A stretch of 64,000 nt of DNA from Trichosporon coremiiforme (lineage: Eukaryota > Basidiomycota > Tremellomycetes > Trichosporonales > Trichosporonaceae), in the NCBI GenBank assembly GCA_039545355.1, contig BCJJ01000017.1, positions 372,001-436,000 on the forward strand, written 5' to 3'. Below the pieces are notes generated by a model, which saw only the letters and a program-made list of their open reading frames with translations, did no database searches and had not been told where the DNA came from. Positions 9,770 to 22,636 of this stretch are shown piece after piece. The position numbers were made by a program, and so were the translations under genes. Positions within the stretch are counted from its first letter, which is position 1. Every line of letters begins with the position of its first letter.

Positions 9770-11331
9770 AGCGTGAGGGGGAGGATAGGAAGTCATGTTG
9801 TATCAACGTAAGCATGTAATCGTCGACAGCGAGCTGTGATAGGATCTTTCGGGCACACCCCGCACTGGCTGCGGAGCGCTGACATACTGGCGCGGACTGT
9901 CTAGGTGAAAGGTCCCCCGGACACAGAGTGCAAGAGAGGTGCACAAGATCTGTGGAGAAGGTGGGCAGGACGGAACGACGAGCGCAGAACCATGTGGCAT
10001 TCACACGAATTGCAACGATTTCTCCGACTCAAGTGATCGGCGTGGCGAGCGACTTGCATGCGTGCACAAGGTTAGGCTACACTGACGCGTTGATGCTGTT
10101 CCCCGTTACACTGACGTGTTGGTGCGGTACCCCGCAGAGCGACCCTACATTGACTCCGGTGTCGCCGAAGTCAGGCGAGACGCCCTCGTCGCCCCTAGTT
10201 GCGATGGCGGGAACAAAGCGTCGCCGACAGCGGCCAAGCATCCCCGCCGAGCAGAGTTTAGCCATTGAATGCGGACCTTTTGGTAGCATGTGGTGTCTTC
10301 TTTCCTCGGCGTCACGAGCCAACACGAATGAACTGCATGAGCTGCAATTGCCCTGCATGTGAAACGCACTCGAGGACGAAACGCTCTCACGGAATGAGCA
10401 CGGAACAGACGCGGGGTGTGACAGGCCACGCACGCCGCTACTCCGCTTTGAGACGGCGTGAATCGCCCATTCACTGGGATGCCGATATCGTCTGCACTTG
10501 TGCATCGCATGCAGCGGACAACGTGCAGTTCATGCTGTCGAGTTTCCGCGCGGGCCATCTCTGATCCGCCCTGGACGGCTCGGACGGTGGCCAGCTTTTA
10601 AACGTGCTGTTGAGCGTTTCCCCCGAATCTCCCAATTGCGCGGCCCCCGCCGCGCCAACGCATGCCCGGCCCGCTCGCCGACGTGTCGTCCCTCCTCGCC
10701 TCGCTTGGTCCGCGACCCTTCGGCCTGCTATCCTTGGTCGGTCCTAAGACATCGAGGCGGGTCCTTGCGTGCCCTCGGGTGCTGGCATAGTGCCAGGCCA
10801 GAAGCCTTCGGAGGCAGAATGCACCGCGATCGAAAGTCCCTGCTGGTACTTTGGCTCGCAGCGCGTACAAGGACACCGAGCCATGCGGGTAATTAGCCAT
10901 TTCTCCCGATCTGCCGTTCTTCCGGACCGAGAAACCGACTCCGCTGGGGCCGGCGCTCCTCACTCGCTCCAGCTCGGTGGACCTGGGGACGTGAGGTAAG
11001 CAGCTGGGAGAGCTAATCTCGGACTGCGCTGTACAACATGTGCGCAGCGTGCGTCATGCACCGAACTTTGCTCCGCTCCGAATGCTCCGAAGATGGGCGG
11101 TGGTGAGCGTGTGCTATGCATGTGCTAGTGATACAGATGGAGCATGGCGCTACAGCTTCGTAACAAAGACAGGCGCGAGCTGCCGAGGCCGCCGCCCAAG
11201 GCCATGTCGTGATTGCGGGGACTGCGGGGTTCGTCTATGGTGAATGAATGCTGTGCTGGGCGTTGAGTTCGTCCAGTGATTATTATAAGGCTGTTATCGT
11301 TGTGAAGTCTTGAAATGCAGGTGCTAGAGGC
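9770..11331. other. Gene-poor interval
   Basis: These 1.56 kb contain only short open frames without recognisable similarity or intron-joinable partners. It probably includes the 3' regions of LRA1 and of the small gene that follows. I see no RNA gene or repeat. Confidence 0.4.
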
Positions 11332-11662
11332 TTAGCAGTCGCCCCGCCGCCGCTTAGCTTCGTCTAGCCGCTCCTTCAGCTTCTCCAGCTCGTGTCCTGC
11401 TGCTTCCAAGGCTATCTGGGCTTCTGTCGGATCCATGCCTGCTGCCAGCACCGTTGCAATACGGTCTTCGAGCTCGAGTAAAAGCGCCATCAGAGCGTCT
11501 GCCGTCAGCTCCTCTTCCCCATGGTGTAGGCGCACCATAATCCTCCTCGGCAACGTCGAGTTCGGGGGGTGGCGAGGTCTTGGGCGAAGGCGATGTCTTG
11601 GGCGAAGGGGTCATGGACATGGGCGGGGTCGGGGATGGTCGTGGCAGGAGTGCGAGGGCCAT
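11332..11662 (-). CDS. Small acidic/coiled-coil protein, two exons
   Basis: The model is complement(11332..11498,11536..11662), 97 residues. A 37-nt intron (GTGCGC...GGCAG) switches frame in the middle. Joining the exons turns two unremarkable short frames into one coherent protein: a Pro/Ser/Thr-rich N-terminus with a repeated SPKTSP motif, an acidic DVAEEDYD junction, then a strongly heptad-like helix (LLLELEDRIATVLAAG ... HELEKLKERLDEAKRR). TATATA at about 11713 lies some 50 bp upstream of the chosen ATG, which is the first in-frame one downstream of it. No family is recognised. If the intron is not removed, the downstream frame alone could start at an internal ATG and give about 68 residues. 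Confidence 0.6.
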
Positions 11663-14600
11663 GTTTGTCTTTGGTGGGTGGGCTCTGGGCGGGGCGATCG
11701 AGATTGGCAGGTCTATATATACGAGGTGGGTGCTGATGCACTGCAAAACTTGCCGAGATATAGAGCGGCGTCGCAGCACAAGCGTCCCAGAGCAGACTGA
11801 GGCTTAGGGCATGGAGCGCGATCGCTAACGGTAAGCATTAGCTGAGAAACAACATGCTCAGGGCGCGGCTGGGTTCCAGGATCCGAAGTTTGGAGCGCGT
11901 GAGACAGAGGGAGGACACGCCCGTGCGCGGTAGTCTTGGTGGATATCCTGTTGCTCCTGCAGATTGCATTCATGACAAAGCGTAGGCTGGGATGGCATGC
12001 TGGTCCATGCTGGCACTGGCGCAAGCGGCCGTGCGGCGCATGCGTGCGCGCTGAGCAAGCTGGATACGCTGAGCTAGCTGCCGACATGAAACGCCGCCCA
12101 GCCGCTGGCCTCTGCAGTGCCCGTGCAGTGCGAGCGGGCTGCACTGCAAGCCCGCACTCGAGTTTGCTGCAGCCCGTAGCACAGCGCGGGACACTGAAGG
12201 GGGTGCATTGACTGGCGGAGTAACTACCCAAGTCACCACCAATCTCAGGAGCCCAGGAGCAGGGAGCAAGGCGGTGGGTCGTGCCTCGTATCGGTACCTA
12301 GAGCTCCTGCCTTTGCTCTTGAGCCTACATGGAGAGCTTGGGTTCCTGGCGCACGAGGATTACGATGTGTACGAGAGCTGAGAGCGGCATCGGCTAAGAG
12401 GCCGAGATTGGTATTTTTGGGTGTGGGCCGAGTGGGAGACTTGGCTCAGCAGAGTTGACACGCACAGCGGGGGCAGGGGGCACCATGTGATCCGCCGTTC
12501 CTGCTCCTGCGGCTCGCAACGCGGGGTGACTGCCTGCATGTCAGCTCGAGGAGCGCTGCATGACATAACGCCTGACGACGTAGAGGATCTAAGCTCTGCG
12601 GAGTCGGCGGCTGAAAGGATGAACGCTCCGCTTTCGGGTCGAAATTGGCGTGCGCTAGCGATTGGAACCATTCTCTGACGCCTGCTTGCCGTCGGCAGTG
12701 TGCTTCCGCGTGCCGCGCTATCACTGAGCCCATGCACAGTCGGAGAGCGCAGCACCCACTCCTCAGCCGGGTCTCGGTGGACCATAATACTCCGCCCCCA
12801 CACCCATCCGCCGGGACACCCCGCACCCCACCTTGTTAAGGCCCAGCAGGCCTGTATGTATTGTCCCACATGAATGCGTACGTGTATTCTGTGTATGACT
12901 CTGTAACCACAACTACAAGCACCAGCTGACCTTGAGACGGTTCTTGGTAGAGTGGGAGCAAGTGACACGGTTGCGGCAACATGCCCGCCGTTCCTTCGTC
13001 TCCTTTTCATCACGTTCCTGTCGGTTTGTACCTTTATGTCCCTGGAGGATGGCCCCGCGTCCTGTCCTGCAAGGGGCTCTGGGGCTCGGTGCTGGATATA
13101 CCTGCTACACCCTGTACAATCAAGTCAAACGAGCTGTTCAGATCTCTACGCGCGATCGCTACCCTAGCTCGCTTGACTCGAATGGCCCAGCGGCAGGCGC
13201 CGCAACGTTGTCGACGACGCGGCGCTTGGGCGGCTCCGAGCAATTGAGCAAAGGCTCAGGCGGCCTCGGAGAGAAGTGCGGGCGATCTGAAACAAATGCT
13301 CTACAGACTGAAATGCGTTGAAATGCTCGCGTCTGCGGGTAGAGGTCGCCTCGATGTGCATTGGGGATGTCGGCGTTGGTGGCTCCGGGGGGCAAGTTGT
13401 GATCAGCCTGATTAATGCCTCACTGTGCGTTGTGGACGATGATCGCTGAAAAGCGCTAGTGTGAGAGAAGAGCCACGGCGATCACGGCTGTGGATCCACG
13501 GCTGTACTGTGAAACCGTATCCAAGTGCGCCGACGCCGACGCCGCGAGGCGAAGTGACTGCGCTGTTACGGTGTCGGCGTGATGACGAGCTACGCCAGCG
13601 ATGCCACCGCCGGCCAAACGAGAACAGCCAGGGGTCCCTATTCGCCATATTTGGCAGCGTATCAGTTGCTTAATGACATTCTCCGCGGGGAAACTGGGAC
13701 AGCAATATATCTCAGGATCATTGCGGGCGTCCTGACCGCTGCCCGCTCGTCTGCTGCGGTGGCCTTCGCTGAAACCCGTGCGAGCTGTCGCTGGACATTC
13801 CAGCCCTTGAGTTCCAGCTGCTGTGCGTTCCAAGTCTTCCAGGCGTTCCAGACCGTGCACTCTGGACTCATTTGGCAGGTGCATGCCCGCGCCAATGCTG
13901 TAAGCATACTGGGACGCAGTGTAAGCATACTACGGCGCCGGGGAGAAGTCGACGGCAGCTCTACTGCTTCGATTCAGACCCTGCCCTCTCCCCTTCAGAA
14001 CCAGAGAGGGGGGTCAGGACAGCACTCTGCGCTGAAGACTCTCTCTGACCTTCAGAGTAAGTCCGAAATCCGAGATTCCGAGATAAGTACAACATGCGTT
14101 GTCTAAAGACGACATATCAGAACTCCACTCTCCGCTTGCTCCCCAAACTTCTTGCACAGCAGCGGTCACCAAGCGTTGGCCGCTGGGACGGAAATCCGAA
14201 CCTCACTCTGTCGGAAGTGTACCTTCTGCACACATTCCGAGCTCGAGCATCACAGCACAGAGTAGCCAGGACCAAACCGCGGACCTCAACATCAGCCCAC
14301 CCCTCGCCGCCGATCGCCGCGATGGTCATCTCGACAAGTGACCGCTCTGAGTCATGCCGTCCGAATCTGATTCCACTGGCCGTGCACCGCTCAACTGGAA
14401 TCGGGCTCGGTGCTGGGCTCGCCGTCTTTGTACGTCTGAGCTGGGATGCGACTGACTATCCCGAGCTGTGGTCAATAGCGCACAGACCGCTTTCTCATCA
14501 TTATCTAACTCCCGAAGAAGGGATACTCGCACGATCGGAGCATTTACCTTCGCACAGCATCGAGGTTAGACCGCCGTCGGCGTGTGTATGCGCTGCTTGG

Positions 14601-15279
14601 GGTCTAAGCGCCGGGTCCGATGAACAGGCAGAGCGCCATACTTCGTCATCGTGGCGGGCTCTCACCGTCACCGGTGTGAGTGTACGTGTCAGTCGGGCTT
14701 GCACACGACATATGATGCCTAGCCAACTTCGGCGTATGATGCAGTCTTAACGGCACCGTTTCGTAGTCGTTTCGTGCCCACCAGGCGGCGCCACAGGCGG
14801 CTCTTCTGAATCTTCCGCAACTAGCAGGGCGACTAGAAGACTGTGCTTTATCTCTCAGACGGAAGGCGCTGCAATCGCTGCGCTGACAGCCGTGGCGCTC
14901 CCTACAGTCGACTGCGCGGTCGCCATGTCCTCAGCGTCGGCAAGTGCTCGGCCTCTCCCTTCTCTGAGTGTCACAAACCATACTGATGCGCTGACCCACT
15001 GACACGCTGACCTACATGCCTGAGCAATCCCTGGGACGATAACGCACCTGCGGCCTGCGGCGAACTTCCCCTCTGCGGCATTCACTCTGCCGTGTCGTCT
15101 AGTGTCTGGTGCCGATCTATCCCTCCGCACACGCCCTCCACATACTTACCCCGCCGCCGATCCCGCCGATCCTCCACCTCCACTCCCACTACCGCACCAC
15201 CTCACTCCTCCCTCCTCCGGCCCCCCCAGCTTCTCCTCAACAAGCCCCAAAAACTCATGCTATCGCCTGCAGGCAAGCT
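11663..15279. other. Gene-poor interval upstream of tRNA-Arg
   Basis: These 3.6 kb have scattered open frames of up to about 220 codons on both strands. None has convincing composition, splice continuity or similarity. The 5' end includes the TATA box of the small coiled-coil gene. No repeat, transposase or RNA gene was recognised. Confidence 0.4.
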
Positions 15280-15390
15280 AGGTCACGACGGGGATCGAAC
15301 CCGCAATCTTCTGATTAGTCCTGATCTCGCTCTGAAGAAGAGAGAGGGAGGGAGTCGTAGTCAAACGCCTTGCCATTGGGCCACGCGACC
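15280..15390 (-). tRNA. tRNA-Arg (ACG), intron-containing
   Basis: On the minus strand the ends pair as GGTCGCG with CGTGACC (one G-T wobble) and the discriminator is T. The anticodon stem is TTTGA with TCAGA. The loop reads CT-ACG-A, then a ~39-nt intron (CT-rich, about 15316-15354), then A. The T arm is GCGGG-TTCGATC-CCCGT. The mature length is 72 nt. The GTGGCCCAATGG box A region is typical of fungal tRNA-Arg(ACG). The inosine-modified anticodon would read CGU, CGC and CGA. Confidence 0.9.
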
Positions 15391-15448
15391 ATGCCCTCTT
15401 GCTCGCGCCGTGGGAAGTGGCGGGGCGGGGGCGGGTGCGAGTGGCCCT

Positions 15449-15499
15449 CTCTCCCTGCTCTCCCTGCTCTCCCTGCTCTCCCTGCTCTCCCTGCTCTCG
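15449..15499. repeat. Minisatellite, 9-bp unit CTCTCCCTG x5
   Basis: Five perfect tandem copies plus a partial sixth, lying 60 bp beyond the 5' end of tRNA-Arg. The remainder of the interval to 15716 is pyrimidine-rich and shows nothing else. Confidence 0.9.
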
Positions 15500-15716
15500 C
15501 AACGGGCAGAAATATTGTACATATATATTGGCGGAGACGCATAGCAATGGAGAAGTGTTCAGAGTGTAGATAGTACAACTGGTGGTGGCACCGACGGGGT
15601 CGATGATCTATTATTTTGAATTAACTATATTCCCACTCCTTCCTCCACGCCCTTCCTCTCCATCCCTCCTCCCCTTCTCTCCTCCCTCTAACAAGACGCC
15701 TCGCTGCGCTCGGCGC

Positions 15717-17560
15717 TTAGACTGAGTTGATCCTCCCGTCCGGCAACCTAATGTCGTCCTCCATCTCGCCCATTGCGCGCCTGTGCTCGTTCACCGCGTG
15801 ACGGCGCGTGAGCCAGGTGGCCAGGGGAATGGTGATGAGCGACACGGCGACCCAGGCCAGGAGGATGCCGCAGTTCATGCCCAGTTGGTTCTTCGTGTCG
15901 AAAATGATCGTACGGACAGCCTGTTGTGTTAGCGTTGCGCTCTGTGGTGCAAGAATATCGAAGAAAGGCAGGAGTGAGGAATGGAAGGTTGGTAGAAAGA
16001 GAAGAAAGGCGAGGTGTGGTGGGATCGGCGAAGTGGAGATTGACTCACCCTAGAAGCATTGTAGAACGGCACAGCGACGCCGTACCTGTAGATCCAAGGC
16101 TGGAGCTCGTGCGGGAGACTGACGACCGACACATTGACGATAATAAGCGGAATGAGGAAGAAGGAGATGAACCGCGGCCCAAGGATGGTGATCATGAACT
16201 CGGTCGCGAACCCGACACTCGCCATGCCCAGGTACATGATGAAGGCCCAGAGGAAGAAGCCGCCGGCGTACGTGAAGTGCGCGCCAAAGTGGATCTTGAA
16301 GGGGAGGTTGATCATGGCGAAGAAGAAGCTGAGGGGCAGGTAGAGGATGAGCGGGAGGCAGATGCGGTAGACGATGTAGTGCCCCGTCGACATGTAAGGG
16401 GCGATGATCTCGCGACACGCATTGTTCGTCATGGTGATGATGAAACTGAAGATGAGCATGTAGATCAGGCCGACTAGCGTGATGGCAGTCGCGACGGGCT
16501 GGTTGTACGGCCGCAGGTTTTCGAGGTGGAAGTTGATCGGTGTCGTGAGCGTCGTCGGGGCGCGCGCGAGGGCCTGCACGTTCTGCGCCGAGGCAGAAGA
16601 TAGATATTGGGAGACACTCTCCGCGCTCATCTTGCCCGTGATCTTGCCGAGGTCCCGCTGCAGTGCCGGCAGGAGGTAGGATCCAATCGCAGTCTCGGAG
16701 CGCGCCTGCGCATAGACGATCTGGACGAGGTTGTGGCCGTCATACGTCGAGTCGGCCGTCTCCCTCGCCCTCGTCAGATTCGCCGTCGCGCCCTCCATCA
16801 CAACAACGGAGGCCCACGCGCCCTCCTGCACGATGTCGTGGTAAATGTCGTCCATGGTCGGGAACTCGTCCCGGCTGGTGTAGAAGTAATGCGGCGTGTC
16901 CTGCGGTCCGTCGAGGGCGAGCAAAGAATTGGAGAGTTCGGACCCAATAGCGCCCCCGTCGCGGTCGATCACGCGCACAGCCAGGCGGTTCACGTACTTG
17001 TCCGCCTTCCAGAGGGAACCCCAGTAGACGGGCGCGCAGATCCACATGACCAGGATCGTGATGATGCATGTGCCGGCGTAGATCTTGTAGACGATTTTGC
17101 GGAGAGGGGCGAGCTCGGGGTCGAAGACTGGCTGTCAGCTTGGTCCCATGTGCCACCTGCAAGCTTCACAACTTCACACTTCACATTACGCCCCGTCATT
17201 GGGTTTGAAGCCGACGCTCTAAGACCTCCGGCGAATGCTGCGTGAACACCAAGTATACTCACATCCATGATGGAATTTCTTCGCGCCCGGGGGAGGCGGG
17301 GGCCCAGGACCCATCATGCCCGGCTTGGGCGGGCCGCCGGGGGGTCCACCGGCTCCGTTCGGGGCGTCCTGCGGTCCCTTCTCGTTCTGCTCCGCCTGCT
17401 CCGACTTGGCGAGCGTATCCCGCGTGCGTCCCATGCTGTCCAGCGTCGGGGTGCGGGAGAGGGTCTGGCGGGAATCGTATACTTCGGGGTGCTGGGGATA
17501 CTCAATGCCGTTGGGGGGAATGGCGGGGATGCGCGCTGGTTGCGGGTGGGGTGCGGCCAT
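15717..17560 (-). CDS. SNG1-family (DUF3533) multi-span membrane protein
   Basis: The model is complement(15717..15920,16049..17127,17263..17560), 526 residues, with introns of 128 and 135 nt. The family includes yeast Sng1, linked to nitrosoguanidine resistance and plasma-membrane lipid asymmetry. Order: a cytoplasmic Pro/Gly-rich N-terminus of ~95 residues (PGPPPPPGAKKFHHG); a first membrane span followed by APVYWGSLWKADKYVNRLAV; a large extracytoplasmic region; then about five spans beginning at TAITLVGLIYMLIFSF and including FLIPLIIVNVSVVSL. The last exon supplies IIFDTKNQLGMNCGILLAW, another span and a charged tail. Splice joins restore the conserved NASRAVRTIIF and FFDPELAPLR segments. 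The start at 17560 lies ~250 bp downstream of a TTTATAAA; the frame stays open further upstream, so a longer N-terminus is possible. Transport substrates are not predictable. Confidence 0.85.
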
Positions 17561-18407
17561 CGCGGGGTCGGGGGGGTCAGACTTGGTGTCTGTTGTTGTG
17601 GCTTTGGCCGAAAATAGACGAAGCGGGTGGAGGTGGAGTGAGAGGGTTGTGTTGTGGTGCCGATGTCGGTGTTGAGGTTGGTGGAGAAGGAGACAAAGTC
17701 GTGAAAGCGAAGGGGATGAATTGGAGCTTATCTGCTCGAGCAGGGAGTGTGGGACTGACTGATAGCTGACAGAGAAGGGCGATTGCAATGTCAAGACGTG
17801 CTCCGGGGTTTATAAAGGGGTGGATCGCATGGATCGGCTTTGATGCGCTCAACAGGTCCGCTCACCCCTCTGTAGCCGACGCACCCGAGAGAGCACGACC
17901 CCGGTCTCCGAGGTGCAAGCCAGGGCCCCGAGGCATGGTGCGCCCCCAACAAGCCGGTATTATATCCTAATCGGAGATGAAATGGGCCGGATTAGGACTT
18001 GGCTATTAGCACGTGGGACCAGTTCTCACCGAGTCGATTAGATTAGGTGGGTATGCATCGGGCACACTTGAGCCCGGGGTCACTCACTCGTGCCGTGCCG
18101 AGGTACACGAGGTGACGCTGGTGGAGCGGCATCCACTCGGATCCGCTATCATCGTTACCCCGTCCATTCCTACTGGGTGAGTGCCCGTCGGCGAGCACGT
18201 TCAGATCTCTCATCAAGCCACCTCGCCATTGTCGGCTGACCCATCCATTCATCCAAACACATCCCCCTCCATCGCTTACCAAGCCCCTGCCTTATCAACC
18301 AACCCCCACATGTTTCAGTCATAGAGGTGCATAGAGATTAGGCTACGAATAAATCTTTTATCGGTTGAGGTGTTGGGGTGTTTGCGTCGTGTGGCGTGCT
18401 CGGCTGC
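17561..18407. other. Intergenic region between SNG1-like gene and glycogen synthase
   Basis: This interval holds the 5' flank of the SNG1-like gene, including TTTATAAA at about 17809-17816, and the 3' flank of glycogen synthase. No further gene is supported. Confidence 0.4.
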
Positions 18408-20801
18408 TTAGGCAGTCTGGGTCTGGCCCTCCTTGCCGTTCTGCCCAGTCTGGTGCGACTCGAGCGCAGCGTCAGCCTTCGACAGGTCGTGCTCAGACAG
18501 CTTGCGGCCGCCAGAAGGCGTCATCGTGCCCGAAATAGCGGACGCGAGAGAGTCGGACCGCTTCCTCGGCTTGAGAGTGAGCGGGAACGGGTAGTGGTTC
18601 TCGTCGTCGTCGTCATCGTTGATGCCCTTCCAGCCTGATCGTCAGTTTCGACAACTAAACGTTTAACTCACTCTTCGCGCCCATGTAGTCGCTCGTGCCC
18701 AGGTGCGCCATCTCCTCCGTCAGCGTCGCGTAGTCGCCAGGCGTCATCATGCCAGAGCGGTTTCCACCCCTCGGGCTGCCCGGAGCCGAGAGCGGAGCGC
18801 CGACACGGCGGACACCCGTGAACTCGGGCTCGTCGTCGTGGAACGAATCGGGGTAGGCACGGCGCAGCGCGAGCTGGCGCGCCTTGGAGTACTCGAGGCC
18901 GAGCGACTTCCAGTCGAGTAACTCGGAAAGACGCTCGGTACGGTTACGCTGGTTGATACGCTGACGGCGAGACTTCATCGTGAAGCTGCACAGCTGGTTC
19001 GTGAGCTGCTCCACCGACTCCTCGACACCCTTGGATCGGCGGTCGACAATGTAACAGCCGTAGTCCTCGGGCGACTCGAGCAGGTCCTCCATGAAACAGC
19101 CGAAACCGGAAAGGTTGGTCGTCACGTTCGGGATACCCATGACCGTGCACTCGGCAGGAGTGTAACCGAAGGGCTCGTAGTACGAGGGGAAGACACCGAG
19201 GTGACAGCCACGGACAAACTCCTCATAGTCGAGGCCGAGAATCGGGTTGTTCGAGTTCAGGAACTCGGGATGGAAAACGACCTTGACGCGGTCAGAGGTG
19301 CGGTTGAACAGCTGGACGCGGCGGATCTGGTTCAGGATCGGGTCGTTGGCGTCGTCCTGCATGTTGTGGGTGACAACAGGCGGGAGCGAGTTGCGCTTGA
19401 GCGCGAACACGCGACGCTTAAGCAGGATGCGGTCCTCCTCCGACATGAGGTCCTCGGCGTTGGGGACCTCGGTTCCGTGGACGCCTTGGTAGCGGGCGGC
19501 GTGGTCGTAGATGCGGTCACCAATGCGCTTCGTGATCTGGCCGACGACGTCCTTGAGCTGGCCGTTGACAGCCTGCCCCTTGAGCGCCTCGATCGTGTAC
19601 GAGTTTGTGGCAGCGGGCATGATGATGAAAGCGACAACAGTCATCTTCGAGTTCATCTTCTTCAGGCGGTAGTTGAGACGAGCGAGCGACTCAATGAACA
19701 TGTCGACACCCTTGTTCCTGAACTCGTAGCGACCGGCCGTGAACATGTAGACAGTGTTGTCAAGGTCAAAGTCATAGTGGCCGTAGAAGTGGCCGCGGAC
19801 GAACTCGTTGATCTTCTCCTTCGACTTGACGTGCAGGTTCTGGAACTCGTGCATGGCGGCAAACTTCTTGACGTTGAGACCGTTGGGAAGCACTCCGTCG
19901 GGCTTGCGCTTCAGCAGGTGCTCACTCTCGAACGCCGTAATGTGCGAGACGGTCGTGAAGACGTCGGCGCAGTGCGCAGCAGATCGCTCAATGCAGTAAC
20001 TGTCGTTAGCTCACTGTGGGAGCCGTCTAGCTTACCGGTGGTAGATTCCACGCTTGCCGGCCTCGTGGTCAACGTCAAAGTACTGCAGGTTGTTGTAAAA
20101 GTCGACATCGCCTGCGCAGAGGTAGCGACCGAGAAGGGTAGCGTGGGTGGTGAAAATGGTGGTGACGTCGATGTGACGCTTGCGGCAGAGCGGGATCGCG
20201 AGACCAGCCTGCCACTCGTGGAAGTGGGCGACAATGGCCTTGTCGAGGCAGCGGGCAGAGAACTCGCCGAGGAACCAAGCAACCATGTAACCGAACAGGA
20301 GCGTCTCGTTCGTCTCGTGGTCGTTGGGCGGCGTAGGGATACCAGCGACGTTCCAGAGGTCGGCCTTCCACTCGTCCAGGCGGTTGTAGACGCTTCCAGT
20401 GTCGAACAGGAGAACACGGGGAGCGCCCTCAATCAACCAACGGCCGTAGATGTACTTGATGCCGCCGTCCTTCATGGCGCGGAGGGTGTCCGCCATCGGT
20501 CCGGGCTCACTGGATACGTTAGAAATGTCGCACGAGCGGCTACTCACGGCTCCTCGGACTCGACCTCCATGGGCGCCGTCTTGTAGCTGAGGGGACCGAT
20601 CAGGCAGTATCTGGGGCGTCGTCAGCTGTTGTTCGGTGGGCGCAGTCGCATCAGCATCACTCACCGGTCTCCAAACTCCTTGACGGTCACGGGCACCTTG
20701 GTCTTGATGACGGTATAGATACCGCCGACCTTGTTGGCAACCTCCCAGGCGACCTCGAAGAGCAGCGGGTTGTGGACATCACGGTGAATGACTTCAGACA
20801 T
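18408..20801 (-). CDS. GSY1: Glycogen [starch] synthase
   Basis: The model is complement(18408..18634,18672..19999,20036..20509,20548..20610,20665..20801), 742 residues in five exons. Three of the four introns are only 36-38 nt and the fourth is 54 nt. It transfers glucose from UDP-glucose to the non-reducing ends of glycogen (GT3 family, cytosolic). The N-terminus has the donor-site motif [13 protein letters not shown], then EFGDRYCLIGP. The catalytic pair of glutamates in [12 protein letters not shown] sits near residues 500 and 508, the expected E-x7-E. The C-terminal ~100 residues ([17 protein letters not shown], then RKRSDS) form the Ser/Thr-rich tail that is phosphorylated to inhibit the family; two Arg-rich patches there and at [13 protein letters not shown] fit the glucose-6-phosphate site. 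Every splice join restores conserved sequence. Length is normal. Confidence 0.96.
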
Positions 20802-21086
20802 GATGAGAAGCGGATGAGGGGTTGAGGATAAGGAAGGTTAAGGGGTTGCGGTCGATGACGCAGATGGGAGTGGATGCGGGAGATGGGGTCGAGATGAAGA
20901 ACGGATGAGACGAGGGGAGAAGGAGAGAGGTGGGCTGTTTGTTAGCGCGACGAGTCCACCGAGTATGCGGAAGAGTGAGAGTGCGAATGACGATGATGAC
21001 GAGCGGCCGTTGAGAGCGGCGGCCCCGAGAAGGAGCAGCAGCAAAGGGGGGCGGCGTTGAGTCAGCGCCGGAAGGTAGCCGTGTAG

Positions 21087-21114
21087 GCGAGCGAGCGAGC
21101 GAGCGAGCGAGCGA
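21087..21114. repeat. Microsatellite (GCGA)7
   Basis: Seven perfect tandem copies of GCGA, about 290 bp upstream of the glycogen synthase start. Confidence 0.95.
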
Positions 21115-21454
21115 GTAGCCAGCCAGCCAGACCCTTCTGTCATCTGGGGGCTGGGCTGACGCCCGCTTGATCAGGGTTCACTGGGGTGATGCGGAGGATG
21201 TGTGTGATGAGTGCGAAGGGGCCGTCAGTTGTTGTCCAAGCACTTACAGAGGGAAGAGAGGGGGGTGGGGATGGGATGGAGAGGGATGATGAGGAAGGGA
21301 GAAGTAATGAAGAGGGGGCGGGGAAGACAAGGCTGCGGCAGGCAGCGGTGAGCGGAGGGTGAAGCCGACAGGACCAGGACAGGATGAGCAGGTGAGCTGG
21401 GGATCGTTCCGCGAGCGTGCCTGATTGCTGGCTGCGGGTCCTGTGGTCCTGTGG

Positions 21455-21486
21455 TCTGGTGGTCTGGTGGTCTGGTGGTCTGGTGG
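21455..21486. repeat. Minisatellite (TCTGGTGG)4
   Basis: Four perfect copies of an 8-bp unit, preceded by a degenerate CCTGTGGT copy. Confidence 0.95.
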
Positions 21487-22636
21487 CTTCCCCTTACATC
21501 ATACGTCGCTGGGTGCTGCCAGATGACCACAAGCAGTAGTCTGCCCCCTGCGATCCCCTGCGATCCCTGGTGCCCCGTACGGTGCCAGTGGGGCAGCGAA
21601 CCAGAAGTCAACTACACCTAGGACCACCTCGTACCTCCTTTGTCGTTCTCATGCATAGTCGTCTATCCCCTCCCCATCCGGCTATAGCAACTGCTTGCAT
21701 CGGCTACGGGTGCCTGCTAACATAAAATTTACGCCTCGGTGACAGCACGACACCAGCGAGGTCCACAGCAGCATGTGATCGTGCACCTACGCAGACTGTA
21801 CGCTGTCACGGTGATGAAATTTGCAGGACCCGCACAGACACCATGGAAAGATGTGGGGACATGAATCACCGACACCGGCAGAAACCCATGGTTAAAGCGG
21901 CAGAACGAAGCGGCCATCTGGCAGTCGACGGCGACTGGCGGACTGGACTGGACTCAAGCCTAGGCTGGGCCATGAGTCTGGCTCATATGCTCATAGGCTG
22001 CACCTGACGGCTTGAGGCGGCTTCAGGTGCTCCCTCAGCCGCACAGTGGGACCGGCACCGGCACTGTACGGCACATCCGGCATGAGCGCGTACATGCACG
22101 GCCACAAACGGCCCGCTTTTTCCTCGATCATTTCAAGCCTTCACCACTCATCCCTCCCCACGGTTTCATCCTGCTTCTGCAAAGTTGGAAAGTTTTTTCA
22201 CGATCCGTCGAGTAGCAGCTGCTAGGCGCATCTCTGATCTGCGCTGCCCCGGATTCTCGCCGACTTCGCTGCGGCTGCAAGCCATGCTTCTCATCAATCC
22301 GCTGCGCTACCGAGCAAGCACGGACGGTGATCACGAGGCGCATCTCGGTCTACTCGTCACGTGCACTGATCTTTTCGTTCGTACCTTACTCGCGTGCATG
22401 GAGCGTGCATTCGACGTGGTCGACTCTCCCACGAAAGCATCGACTGATGGCGTAATGTCCACAGTGTGGCCCCGATATTTTGAGCGGCGCGCCCATGGAG
22501 ACGTGATCGGCGCAGGTCGGAGCAACCCTGCACCCCTCCTTCTGATCGTCGTCTTCCTCGCATCTCTCCTTTCACTCACAACAGCTTTCGCCACCCTTTA
22601 CATAGCCAACACCCACCTCACTATAATGGAGCTACG

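Larger units (their letters stand above)
20802..22636. other. Intergenic region with simple repeats
   Basis: These 1.8 kb between divergent genes contain two small tandem repeats, listed separately, and otherwise mixed-composition sequence with no supportable gene. The proximal 300 bp should be the glycogen synthase promoter. Confidence 0.4.

Noticed and set aside
12360..13013. A 217-codon minus-strand open frame
   Set aside because: Composition is mixed, rich in Arg, Ser and Cys, with no motif, no splice partner and overlapping frames of similar length on the other strand.
13579..14750. Two plus-strand open frames of 175 and 218 codons
   Set aside because: They overlap each other in different frames, have no similarity, and no splice join makes a better protein.
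19201..20586. A 461-codon open frame antisense to glycogen synthase
   Set aside because: Antisense shadow of conserved exons and their short introns.
22331..22594. Short minus-strand frames in the region upstream of the F-box gene
   Set aside because: No conservation signal; they lie in the probable promoter of the F-box gene.
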